From contig CAYPJE010000001.1 of NCBI GenBank assembly GCA_964410945.1, positions 148,907 through 212,906 on the forward strand: a DNA stretch of 64,000 nt, in the 5' to 3' direction. The position numbers were made by a program, and so were the translations under genes. This document shows positions 55,391 through 63,739 of this stretch, piece after piece. This DNA is from CAYPJE01 sp964410945. Its GTDB lineage: Bacteria > Fidelibacterota > Marinisomatia > Marinisomatales > TCS56. The notes beneath the pieces are model-generated. The model saw nothing but the letters and a program-made list of their open reading frames with translations, searched no databases and was not told the DNA's origin. Each line of letters begins with the position of its first letter. Position 1 is the stretch's first letter.

Positions 55391-55430
55391 AAAATGGCTT
55401 CCTGTACTCTTTAGAGGGAAGCCATTTTTA
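55391..55430 (+). terminator. Intrinsic terminator after rpmE
   Basis: Perfect 12-bp stem AAAATGGCTTCC (55391-55402) and GGAAGCCATTTT (55417-55428) with a T run. The next gene's ATG at 55433 starts only five bases after the stem, leaving no normal space for a promoter. Confidence 0.85.
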
Positions 55431-55432
55431 TT

Positions 55433-56398
55433 ATGCGATACTTAACATTATTATTATCAAAACCAGCCATTCTGGTTGGTGGACAAGCTGTCATCGAAGG
55501 TGTGATGATGCGCGTGCCGGGGGCCTACTCTACCGCCGTTCGCGACCCGGAAGGAAAAATTCATACCGATCGCCACGAATTCAAATCACTGGCGGAAAAA
55601 TCAAAATGGTGGAAGAAACCGGTTCTTCGTGGCATGGCCGCCCTGTTTGAATCGATGCGGATCGGGTACGGTACTCTCCAGTGGTCGGCCGATATCGCCA
55701 TGCCGGAAGATGATAAGGGCAAGGAGCCGAGTAAGCTGGGTAATTTTCTATCCGGTTTGTTCGCCGTCGCCCTGGCGGTGGTCCTGTTTATGATAGCCCC
55801 CATGTGGCTGACAACGAAATTACTGGATATTGAAAAAGAAGCCCTGGCCTTCAATCTGGTATCAGGGGCATTCAGAATCACATTTTTCATCTTGTACCTG
55901 TTGATAATCTCATTGCTGAAAGATGTGCGCCGCCTGTTTCAATATCATGGTGCCGAACACCGGGTGGTCTATAATTTTGAATCAGGCCAGGATGTAACTG
56001 TTCCGAATGCCCAGTCTTTTCCCACCCAGCACCCCCGCTGCGGGACCAGCTTTCTGTTTATCGTACTGTTATCGGCAATCTTGATATTTGCCCTTTTTGA
56101 TACCATAATCATAGGTATCCTTGGTACGATTTCCCTGGGAATCCGTTTGCTGGTACACCTGCCACTGATTCCTCTGGTCATGGGCCTGTCCTATGAGGTG
56201 ATAAAGCTCAGCGCCAAGAACGGCGACCGACTGTTGGTCCGGATTCTGCGGGCCCCGGGATTGTGGCTTCAGGGTATTACTACCAAACAACCGGAAGATG
56301 AAATGGTGACAGTGGCGATAACAGCCCTGGAGTCAGCCTTCGGTGATAAATACCAGGAAATGGTCGGTAGAAAATATGTAGCGGAGGCTATCGGATGA
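55433..56398 (+). CDS. DUF1385-family (YqhQ-like) membrane protein
   Basis: 321 residues. N-terminal VGGQAVIEGVMMRVPG, YHGAEHRVVYNFES and HPRCGTSFLF are the family's marks; His and Cys in the last two suggest metal binding. Four membrane helices in the middle and C-terminal third. Genes of this family typically sit between rpmE and prfA, as here; the function is not settled. Start at ATG 55433, tightly behind the terminator; the DUF1385 core begins about residue 15, so a start there or slightly later is possible. Four bases overlap prfA (ATGA). Confidence 0.88.
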   Translation: MRYLTLLLSKPAILVGGQAVIEGVMMRVPGAYSTAVRDPEGKIHTDRHEFKSLAEKSKWWKKPVLRGMAALFESMRIGYGTLQWSADIAMPEDDKGKEPSKLGNFLSGLFAVALAVVLFMIAPMWLTTKLLDIEKEALAFNLVSGAFRITFFILYLLIISLLKDVRRLFQYHGAEHRVVYNFESGQDVTVPNAQSFPTQHPRCGTSFLFIVLLSAILIFALFDTIIIGILGTISLGIRLLVHLPLIPLVMGLSYEVIKLSAKNGDRLLVRILRAPGLWLQGITTKQPEDEMVTVAITALESAFGDKYQEMVGRKYVAEAIG

Positions 56399-57456
56399 TC
56401 GATAAACTGGAACAGATTGTCGAACGTTTCGAACTGCTAGGCCAACAACTGACCGATCCGGCTGTGATATCCAACAGCGACCGTCTGCGGGAAGTGGCAA
56501 AAGAACACAGCGCCCTGGAGGCAATTGTGGGAAAAGCCCGTGAATATATGGCTGTTGCCGACCAGATTGCCGATGATCGCGAAATTTTATCAGGTTCCGA
56601 TGAAGAACTGAAAATGATTGCCCAGGAAGAGTTGAAGGAACTGGAAGACCAGAGCGTCGCCCTGGAAGAGGAATTGAAAATTCTCATGCTGCCCAAGGAT
56701 CCCAATGATGAAAAGAATACCATCGTTGAAATCAGGGCTGGGACCGGTGGTGAGGAAGCGGCATTGTTTGCCGCCGATCTGTTCCGCATGTATTCCCGTT
56801 TTGCTGAACGGGAAGGCTGGAAACAGGAGATTATGGAATCCAACGATACTGGCATCGGCGGTTTCAAGGAAGTCGTTTTTTCTTTGGAAGGTAAGGCCGT
56901 TTACAGTTGGATGAAATATGAAAGCGGTGTACATCGCGTCCAGCGGGTACCCAAGACCGAAGCCGGCGGACGGGTGCATACGTCGGCAGCCACGGTGGCC
57001 GTTTTACCGGAAGCGGAAGAGGCCGAGATCGATATTGATGAACAGGATCTGAAAATCGATACCTACCGCGCCTCCGGTGCCGGTGGACAGCATGTAAATA
57101 AAACCGAGTCGGCCATCCGCATCACCCATATTCCCACGGGACTGGTGGTTACCTGCCAGGATGAAAAATCACAGCATAAAAACCGCGTGGCCGCCTTGAA
57201 GGTTCTGCGTTCCCGTTTACTGGCCCAGGAACAGGAAAAACTGGCCCGGGAACGTTCCAGTGCCCGTAAACTGATGGTCTCCACCGGTGACCGGTCCGCC
57301 AAGATTCGCACCTATAATTTCCCCCAGGGAAGAGTTACCGATCACCGGATCAATTTCACGGTTTATCGACTGGAAGCCTATCTGGATGGTGATCTGGAGG
57401 AATTGATCAACCAATTGCGTATAGAAGATCAGAAGGAACGGCTGGCTGCCGATTAG
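56395..57456 (+). CDS. prfA: Peptide chain release factor 1
   Basis: Recognises UAA and UAG and triggers peptide release. 353 residues, full length. The catalytic GGQ is in GAGGQHVNKTESAIR (about 226-240), RVHTSAATVAVLPE is the RF1-type stretch, and the N-terminal domain is coiled and charged. Overlaps the DUF1385 gene by four bases and is two bases ahead of prmC, whose product methylates the GGQ glutamine. Confidence 0.97.
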   Translation: MIDKLEQIVERFELLGQQLTDPAVISNSDRLREVAKEHSALEAIVGKAREYMAVADQIADDREILSGSDEELKMIAQEELKELEDQSVALEEELKILMLPKDPNDEKNTIVEIRAGTGGEEAALFAADLFRMYSRFAEREGWKQEIMESNDTGIGGFKEVVFSLEGKAVYSWMKYESGVHRVQRVPKTEAGGRVHTSAATVAVLPEAEEAEIDIDEQDLKIDTYRASGAGGQHVNKTESAIRITHIPTGLVVTCQDEKSQHKNRVAALKVLRSRLLAQEQEKLARERSSARKLMVSTGDRSAKIRTYNFPQGRVTDHRINFTVYRLEAYLDGDLEELINQLRIEDQKERLAAD

Positions 57457-57458
57457 TA

Positions 57459-58331
57459 ATGGCCACTGCCCGCACACAGACTACCTGGCGGGTGATCGAT
57501 CTGATCAACTGGGGAACCGAATATTTCACCGAAAAGGAATTCGAACAGCCAAGGCGTGAAATTGAATGGCTGCTCTGCGATTTTCTGAATTGTAAGCGAA
57601 TTGAGCTATACCTGCGGTTTGAAGAACCTCTCACAAGGCCAATGCTGGATAAGTTCAAGCAGTGGGTAAAGCGCAGGGTAAACCACGAGCCAATTCAGTA
57701 TATTTCGGGAAAAGCTGGATTCTACGGTATCGAATTGCAGGTTAATGGCGACGTTTTAATTCCCCGACCAGAAACGGAACGGTTAGTGGAATTAGCGCTG
57801 GAATTGATCGATCCTGAAAAGGAAACCAGAATTATTGATATTGGTACCGGCTCAGGCTGTATTGCGATTGCATTGGCAAAAAACGCCCCATTGGCACGAA
57901 TCGAAGCAATCGATATTTCGGAAGAGGCTTTACTGTTGGCGCGGTCTAATGCAGCGGCCAATGAAGTATCAAATATCCAATTTGAAAAAAATGACATCCT
58001 GTCTATCATACCAGAAGGAAGGTATGATCTTCTAGTCAGTAATCCCCCTTATGTTTCCCAGTCTGAGATGGTTGGACTGATGCCGGAAGTCAGGGAATAT
58101 GAACCTGCTTGGGCCCTCAGTGATGGCGGGGATGGACTAAAGTTTTATCGACGATTTGCAGAAATTGCACCACAGCTGGTTATACCCGGTGGTTCGCTGC
58201 TGCTTGAGGTTGGGCGCGAAGATCACCCCGGGCGGGTAATGGAATTGTTCTCTTCCGGTTTATTTAGGGCAACTGAACTGGTCAAAGATTACAATGGCGA
58301 CGACCGTGTACTTAAAACCAGTCTTCGGTAA
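57459..58331 (+). CDS. prmC: Release factor glutamine methyltransferase
   Basis: S-adenosylmethionine-dependent methyltransferase acting on the Gln of the GGQ loop in release factors. 290 residues: N-terminal helical substrate domain, then the Rossmann core with IIDIGTGSGCIAIALA and the NPPYV catalytic motif (about 195-199). Directly follows its substrate gene prfA. Confidence 0.97.
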   Translation: MATARTQTTWRVIDLINWGTEYFTEKEFEQPRREIEWLLCDFLNCKRIELYLRFEEPLTRPMLDKFKQWVKRRVNHEPIQYISGKAGFYGIELQVNGDVLIPRPETERLVELALELIDPEKETRIIDIGTGSGCIAIALAKNAPLARIEAIDISEEALLLARSNAAANEVSNIQFEKNDILSIIPEGRYDLLVSNPPYVSQSEMVGLMPEVREYEPAWALSDGGDGLKFYRRFAEIAPQLVIPGGSLLLEVGREDHPGRVMELFSSGLFRATELVKDYNGDDRVLKTSLR

Positions 58332-58400
58332 AATACTAAAACGGTTAAAATTCTGGCTGATAATTTGTAAACTTGCTACCTTTTAAAGTCTGGAATCAGA

Positions 58401-59234
58401 GTGGATAAACTAACTGCCCATATTCGCCTTTTACGGCCCCTGAATCTCTTCATCGGTGCTTTCTCGGTTATTATCGGTGTTGCCATCGCCGGGGAATTAC
58501 ACCAGAGCGCTACAATAATTACTGCTACTTTACTGGTAGTCTGTTTCAATGCCGGAGCCAATGCCCTGAACGATTATTTTGATTTTGAGATTGATAAAAT
58601 CAATCGTCCCAACCGGCCCCTGATTTCAGGTCTGGTGCAGCGCCGGACCGCCTTATGGCTTGGAATATTCCTGTTCGCGGTTGGGGCAATGCTGGCCCTG
58701 AGATTGAACCTTGGAGCGGCGCTGATTGCAATCGGAGCAGCCCTGCCGTTGATGGTACTGTATACACCCTTGTTGAAGGGGCAGCCATTGATCGGGAATT
58801 TTGCGGTGGCATTTATCCTGGGCCTGACATTTATTTTTACCGGCGCGGCGGTTGGCCGGCCGGAACCACTACTGGTACCGGCGGCTCTGGCCTTTGCCCT
58901 GACGCTGGTGCGGGAACTGGTTAAGGATATCGCCGATGTGGATGGCGATAAAAAATCCGGTCTGAATACACTGCCCCTGTTGATCGGTGTTGATGCCTCA
59001 ATTGTCGTGGCGATCAACCTGGCATTTATCACGGTTTTTGGAACTCTGTTACCGGTGATAACCGGATATTATGGTATGTATTATCTGCTGGTGGCCCTGG
59101 CTGGTGTGATTGGTCCGTTGTTCTATATAATCTATGGTTTTATGAAAAGTCCGGATTGTGAAACTGCCGTCATGGCCGCCCGGATCCTGAAGGTGGCCAC
59201 CCTGTTGGGTGTGATAGCGATTTATTTGGGATAG
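58401..59234 (+). CDS. UbiA-family membrane prenyltransferase
   Basis: 277 residues with eight to nine membrane helices. The two aspartate-rich, Mg-binding motifs are NDYFDFEIDKINRPNRP (about 56-72) and DIADVDGDKKSG (about 178-189), both intact. The family attaches polyprenyl groups to aromatic acceptors, or to glycerol phosphates (DGGGP synthase, archaeal lipids). The second motif's DxxDVDGDxxxG wording resembles the glycerol-phosphate group, but I cannot decide. GTG start with GGA ahead. 69 bases after prmC. Confidence 0.85.
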   Translation: MDKLTAHIRLLRPLNLFIGAFSVIIGVAIAGELHQSATIITATLLVVCFNAGANALNDYFDFEIDKINRPNRPLISGLVQRRTALWLGIFLFAVGAMLALRLNLGAALIAIGAALPLMVLYTPLLKGQPLIGNFAVAFILGLTFIFTGAAVGRPEPLLVPAALAFALTLVRELVKDIADVDGDKKSGLNTLPLLIGVDASIVVAINLAFITVFGTLLPVITGYYGMYYLLVALAGVIGPLFYIIYGFMKSPDCETAVMAARILKVATLLGVIAIYLG

Positions 59235-59891
59235 TCGATCAGCCGGGTTTTAATACCTTTCTCAATCATGCCTTGAGCCTGTTTGAGTCAGAGACAGGGA
59301 ATTCCCTCATTTCTAAGGCCGTGATTAGCAGCCATGAAACCATTAATTCTGTTCGGAACTAATGGCTGAGTTAAGTATCAAATATCCCGGCTGATTGGTT
59401 GGCACATTAATCAGCGATCTATTCCCCACACTGTCGTAGACCGCCAATTGCTGTACCGTCATATTCGGACTTATTGGCAAGTCAGGCAGCCCCCGCCCCA
59501 TTTACCTGGGATCGGGTTTTCGGGCACCTCTTTTTGCCGCTTGGAACCTACAGAGCCAATTGCCGCTGCCCTATCAGGATTCGACAAGCGGTCAGGTATA
59601 TCGGTCAAAGGTAAAGAAGAAGTCACTGATGGTCATTATTAGTCTGGTCAAAAAGAAGCAAGTGTTCAATACTCAATAATGAATTTCGATTTGATAACTA
59701 TTGGCACATCACTCCCTCCAATGCTGTTATCGTTATATATATTTGATAGAAAACATTTTTCATATTAAAGAACTTGCATCTAAAACAGATATAAGACATT
59801 CCCGGGGAAAGTAACTGTGGCCGAGACTGATGTTTGGTGTTGTTCACTGTTGGTTTTCAATCTAGATTGTATTATTAATATAGAGTTGAAT
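59235..59891. other. Gene-poor stretch
   Basis: About 650 bases between the UbiA-family gene and a type IX cargo gene with no convincing gene. The + strand frame at 59448-59642 is short and without family features. On the minus strand the 52-codon frame 59343-59501 may be a decayed sorting-domain fragment (listed separately). The last 100 bases are AT-rich and probably hold the promoter of 59892-61550, which I cannot locate exactly. Confidence 0.5.
59343..59501 (-). pseudogene. Possible decayed type IX sorting-domain fragment
   Basis: A 52-residue minus-strand frame reads MTVQQLAVYDSVGNRS...PTNQPGYLILN. The pattern V-x-L-x-V-Y-D-x-x-G then P-G-Y-L-I is like the middle of a Por/type IX sorting domain, but it lacks the NPxxx start and the final lysine. 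It may be a remnant of a lost gene, or chance. Confidence 0.22.
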
Positions 59892-61550
59892 ATGACAATT
59901 TTTAAATATTGTTCGGGTTATCAATTCGTTTTACTATTCCTGGGAATCATGGGAGGATTATTATTCTCAGCTGATTATATTTCTAAGGAAATAGAACTCC
60001 CCAAGGTTGTGGCTGTTGATGGTGACAGCTTTGATGGTAACCGCGTCAGGGCTGATGTTGAGAACAACGGTATGATTGTAAGCCATCGTATCAGTGGACA
60101 TGCTGGTCTCGAATGGCCCAAAGAAAACCATACATATATGATATACTCATCAAGTGTAATTGTAACCGGGCTTGTGGGTGGCGATCTGCGGGCTTGCGCA
60201 TCAACCCACAATCCGGAACGTGCGCCTGGTTCTTATGGAGGTGACAAGAATTTACCTGAATTCAAGCTATACAAGATTAATCAATCCGATTGGGTTAATC
60301 CAATCTACTATGATGATTTTCAGAACTGGCCGGTCAAACAGGGCGCCCCATGGGTGGATGAAGACCATGATGGAATATACAATCCACTTCCGGAGGGGCC
60401 AGATTATCCTGACCTACACGGGGATCAGATGATCTGGTTTGTGAGCAATGATGGTGACTCGGCCGTGCATGTGAATTGCAACACCGATCCTTTAGGACTG
60501 GAATTTAGAACCACAGTTTTCGGGTATAATGAGTCTACTGCTTTGGGTGACATGCTGTTTGTAAAGGAGCAGATATTCAACTGTGGCGGCCAGCTGATTG
60601 AAGATATGTATATCTCAATTTGGGTAGATCCCGATATTGGAGATGCTAATGATGATTTTGTTGGTTGTGACACTACTTTGAATCTTGGTATTTGCTATAA
60701 TGATGGCGGTGATACAGATTATGCCGGGTATTCCATGGGTACACCGGCGGTGGGTTATATCCTGCTTCAGGGTCCGTTGGTTCCATCACCTGGTGATAAA
60801 GCGGTAGCTTTCGGCCGTGAACGCAATGATTATCGAAACCTTCCGATGACCTCGTTTTCTAAGTATCTGAACGCGAACGATGCAGTGTGGGGTAAATATT
60901 CCACTGTTCAAGAACTCTATTACCAGGCCCAGGGTTTAATGAAGGATGGTTCATTTATGCCAATAGAAATGTCCGGCGGTACCCGCTATGCTCATCCTGG
61001 TGATCCAACCCTTGATAGTGGACCAGCTGACCAGCAACTGGTTGATTTTGATATTCACGCTTCAAATGACCGACTATTTATGTTGAACTGTGGGCCACTA
61101 ACGATGGCACCTGGTGACTCACAGGAAGTCATCTTCTGTATCCTACTGGCGGCTGATGGTGATGCTCTTAATTCGTATTTAAAGATTAAAGATATTGCTG
61201 AAATTGCTCAGAACAAGTATGACTCCTTCCCGGTTCAGCCGGCTAAGGTCGAGCCAGAGATACCTTTACCGACGTATATTACTCTGTATGATAATTACCC
61301 CAATCCATTCAATAATTTCACCATAATAAAGTATTTTTTACCGGAGGATAAACTTGTTGAAATTGCTATTTTTGATCTCCAGGGTCATCAAGCGATAAAA
61401 TTAGTGGACTCCGTACAACCGATGGGTATTAACACTGTTAAATGGTCTGGTGACAATGATGCGGGACAGGCGGTGGCCACCGGAATATATTTTTATCAAA
61501 TACATACGACAGCCATTACCGAAACAAAGAAACTGATATATTTGAAATAG
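59892..61550 (+). CDS. Secreted protein with type IX sorting domain
   Basis: 552 residues from ATG 59892, which gives a clear signal peptide (YQFVLLFLGIMGGLLFSADY); a GTG frame from 59817 adds 25 residues and is less likely. The body (about 30-460) has calcium-type DEDHDGIYNP and GNDGDSAVH-like loops; no known domain is apparent. The C-terminal sorting domain (about 475-552) has DNYPNPFNNFTIIKYFLP and ends TGIYFYQI...KKLIYLK. Extracellular or surface location is likely. It precedes the orphan secretin by 134 bases. Confidence 0.75.
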   Translation: MTIFKYCSGYQFVLLFLGIMGGLLFSADYISKEIELPKVVAVDGDSFDGNRVRADVENNGMIVSHRISGHAGLEWPKENHTYMIYSSSVIVTGLVGGDLRACASTHNPERAPGSYGGDKNLPEFKLYKINQSDWVNPIYYDDFQNWPVKQGAPWVDEDHDGIYNPLPEGPDYPDLHGDQMIWFVSNDGDSAVHVNCNTDPLGLEFRTTVFGYNESTALGDMLFVKEQIFNCGGQLIEDMYISIWVDPDIGDANDDFVGCDTTLNLGICYNDGGDTDYAGYSMGTPAVGYILLQGPLVPSPGDKAVAFGRERNDYRNLPMTSFSKYLNANDAVWGKYSTVQELYYQAQGLMKDGSFMPIEMSGGTRYAHPGDPTLDSGPADQQLVDFDIHASNDRLFMLNCGPLTMAPGDSQEVIFCILLAADGDALNSYLKIKDIAEIAQNKYDSFPVQPAKVEPEIPLPTYITLYDNYPNPFNNFTIIKYFLPEDKLVEIAIFDLQGHQAIKLVDSVQPMGINTVKWSGDNDAGQAVATGIYFYQIHTTAITETKKLIYLK

Positions 61551-61684
61551 ATTTGTACTGTATGCCACAAATATGATTAAAAATTGAATCGGAGAACAGT
61601 ACAATAGTATATTCCTGCAGCTATAATTATCAGGAGTGGTTGAAATTATACTTAGTAATACCTTGAAGTAATGGGGGATATAAA

Positions 61685-62740
61685 ATGAAAAAATATTTTC
61701 ACGTTTTAGCTATCATAGTTTTGTTCTCTGGAGTGGTCTTCGGTAAGGACAATATTTACCAGTTGAAATATATTTCACCGGAAGGGCTTATTGATGCCTT
61801 GCAGCTTGATCAGCCGACACAGAACGGCTACCAGATTTATCTGGTCGGTGGCGAACAGCCGACTTTCTTGCGGATGAATTATTTCAACAACCAGGTTTTG
61901 CTGGAAGGTGCCAATATCGATGGAATGATCGATTTGATCAAGTTTTATGATATTCCACCGCGGCAGATCATCATTGAAGTCAGTATTCTGGAGGTCAATA
62001 ATCAGAAGCTGGACAACCTGGGTCTGGATTGGGATGCCCTGCTGGAGCAAATGTCTTTATCGGTATCAATGTCCTACTCAAACGCTGATTACAACGACGA
62101 TGATTCATATTCACGTGTCTATGATTATGAGGACTATGATGAAAGCTATACACAGACCCAGGAAGGAAAAGCAGATCGGGATCAGAAGAGTTTATCCTTA
62201 AGATTGGGCACATTATCCATTGGTGAAATAATAAATATTATGCGTGAAAAGGGTACTGTAAAAATAGTAAATGCACCACGGATTGTGACAACAAATAACT
62301 GTATGGGAAGCATCATGGATGGTTCACACACCACCTTTGTATCGCGTTATTCAAGCTATTCTAACTTATATGAGACCCAGGATATGAACACAGGTCTGTC
62401 CCTGCAGGTAATTCCATCAATTGGTGAAAGTGATTATCTGTATCTGGATGTGGAAGCCAAATATACCAGCATGTTGGTGGATCGCTATTTTGACAGCCCG
62501 ATTGAAGAGGGGCAGATACTCAAAAATAAAATTATCGCCCGGAATGATGAACCATTCCTGTTGGGAGCATTCAAACGTACGCAAATGGTGAAGGTCAGTC
62601 GCAAGGTGCCGTTGTTGGGCACTATCCTGCCATTTTTATTTTCTATCAAGGATGATTTAGCGGTCACCAATGATGTCCTGATTGTGCTTACGCCCAAGGT
62701 GATTGATTTAGTCGGCTCCATACCACCGGAAATGGAGTGA
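61685..62740 (+). CDS. Short orphan secretin-family protein (type II/III secretin core)
   Basis: 351 residues with signal peptide (MKKYFHVLAIIVLFSGVVFG), an N-terminal part (about 20-110; LLEGANIDGMIDLIKFYDIPPRQIIIEVSILEV, key part YDIPPRQIIIEVSILEV) and a secretin domain (about 175-340; KGTVKIVNAPRIVTTNN, VPLLGTILPFLF, VLIVLTPKVID). This is a homologue of GspD/PulD secretin cores, but shorter and without the long N0-N3 repeats. No other type II, III or pilus secretion gene is in the window. GGGGGA precedes the ATG. It may function as a stand-alone pore or anchor. Confidence 0.82.
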   Translation: MKKYFHVLAIIVLFSGVVFGKDNIYQLKYISPEGLIDALQLDQPTQNGYQIYLVGGEQPTFLRMNYFNNQVLLEGANIDGMIDLIKFYDIPPRQIIIEVSILEVNNQKLDNLGLDWDALLEQMSLSVSMSYSNADYNDDDSYSRVYDYEDYDESYTQTQEGKADRDQKSLSLRLGTLSIGEIINIMREKGTVKIVNAPRIVTTNNCMGSIMDGSHTTFVSRYSSYSNLYETQDMNTGLSLQVIPSIGESDYLYLDVEAKYTSMLVDRYFDSPIEEGQILKNKIIARNDEPFLLGAFKRTQMVKVSRKVPLLGTILPFLFSIKDDLAVTNDVLIVLTPKVIDLVGSIPPEME

Positions 62741-62923
62741 TTAGCCACCGATAAGGAAAAAGAACTTTCCTAATCCAGGAGAATTAATATAGGCAGCGTT
62801 AAATACTGGTTGGCTGCAGTAGTATCGGTGCTTTTTACAGTACGGCACCAGTAGTCTGGTTTATACAAAAACAACTGGCATGACCATGGTGTGGATATTG
62901 TGCTGAGGACAAACTTTAACCTG
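62741..62923. other. Intergenic stretch before the MerR gene
   Basis: 183 bases without a gene, terminator or recognisable site, other than the operator entry to its right. Confidence 0.5.
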
Positions 62924-62954
62924 TTGACCCTGACGTAACGTTACTGTGTAAGTT
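62924..62954 (+). promoter_or_regulatory. Candidate MerR-type operator/promoter
   Basis: TTGACC (62924-62929) as -35 and weak TAAGTT (62949-62954) as -10 are 19 bases apart, the long spacing usual for MerR-controlled promoters. Within the spacer an imperfect dyad ACCCTGACGT (62927-62936), A, ACGTTACTGT (62938-62947) matches at 7 of 10 positions, centred on the palindrome GTAACGTTAC. The ATG follows 5 bases after the -10, so the transcript would be nearly leaderless. Autoregulation is inferred. Confidence 0.5.
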
Positions 62955-62959
62955 CAGCC

Positions 62960-63739
62960 ATGGTCAAATCGAAACAACGTAAATATACTGTCCATGAATT
63001 AGCAAAACTGGCGGGAATTACTGTCCGGACGCTCCATCATTACGATCAGATCGGGCTATTGAAGCCCACCGCGCGAACGGAAGCGGACTACCGTTTATAC
63101 GGACCTGCGGAACTGGAACGCCTCCAGCAGATACTGTTCTTTAAAGAACTGGAATTCCCGCTGCGGGACATCAAACGGATAATAGATAATCCCGGTTTCA
63201 ATCCGCTGGAGACGTTGAAGGAACACCGGCGGGTACTGAGGCAGAAGGCCCGGCGATATGATGATCTGGTCAAAACTGTTGAAAAGACTATAAAAAATTT
63301 CAGGGAGCAAACCATGCCGTTAAAAGATGATGATTTGTATAAAGGCTTTTCCAGGGAAAAGATCGAACAATATAAAAAGGAAGTCAGGGAACGCTACGAC
63401 CCAGTGCTGGTAGCCGAATCGGAAAAACGGATCGGTAAAATGTCCAAAGGCCGGTGGCAGGGAGTACAGCAGGAAGGTGAGGATGTGGCCCGTGCTCTGG
63501 CCGTCTTAATGGACCGTGCCCCCTCCGATCCCGCCGTGCAGGAGCTGATCGCCCGCCATCACCGCTGGATCGAGAATTTCTATCCCTGTAATGCCCAGGT
63601 CTACCGCGGGCTGGGGGAAATGTACGTTTCCAATGAAGAATTCCGGGCATACTATGAAAAATTCGCTGAGGGGTTAGCGGATTTCATGCAGATGGCCATG
63701 AATTATTATGCCGATAAAGTACTGGCAGTGAATAATTAA
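62960..63739 (+). CDS. MerR-family transcriptional regulator with TipAS effector domain
   Basis: 259 residues. Winged-helix MerR domain (about 8-78): YTVHELAKLAGITVRTLHHY and GLLKPTARTEADYRLYG; helix-coil dimer region (about 85-120); then a TipAS-like effector domain (about 125-250), which in TipA binds bulky thiopeptide antibiotics. A drug-responsive activator is likely; no efflux gene is next to it in the window. Its own operator-like site is at 62924-62954. Confidence 0.88.
   Translation: MVKSKQRKYTVHELAKLAGITVRTLHHYDQIGLLKPTARTEADYRLYGPAELERLQQILFFKELEFPLRDIKRIIDNPGFNPLETLKEHRRVLRQKARRYDDLVKTVEKTIKNFREQTMPLKDDDLYKGFSREKIEQYKKEVRERYDPVLVAESEKRIGKMSKGRWQGVQQEGEDVARALAVLMDRAPSDPAVQELIARHHRWIENFYPCNAQVYRGLGEMYVSNEEFRAYYEKFAEGLADFMQMAMNYYADKVLAVNN

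Noticed and set aside
59448..59642. 64-codon open frame on the + strand in the gene-poor stretch
   Set aside because: Short, no ribosome site, no family match, and it overlaps the possible sorting-domain fragment on the other strand.
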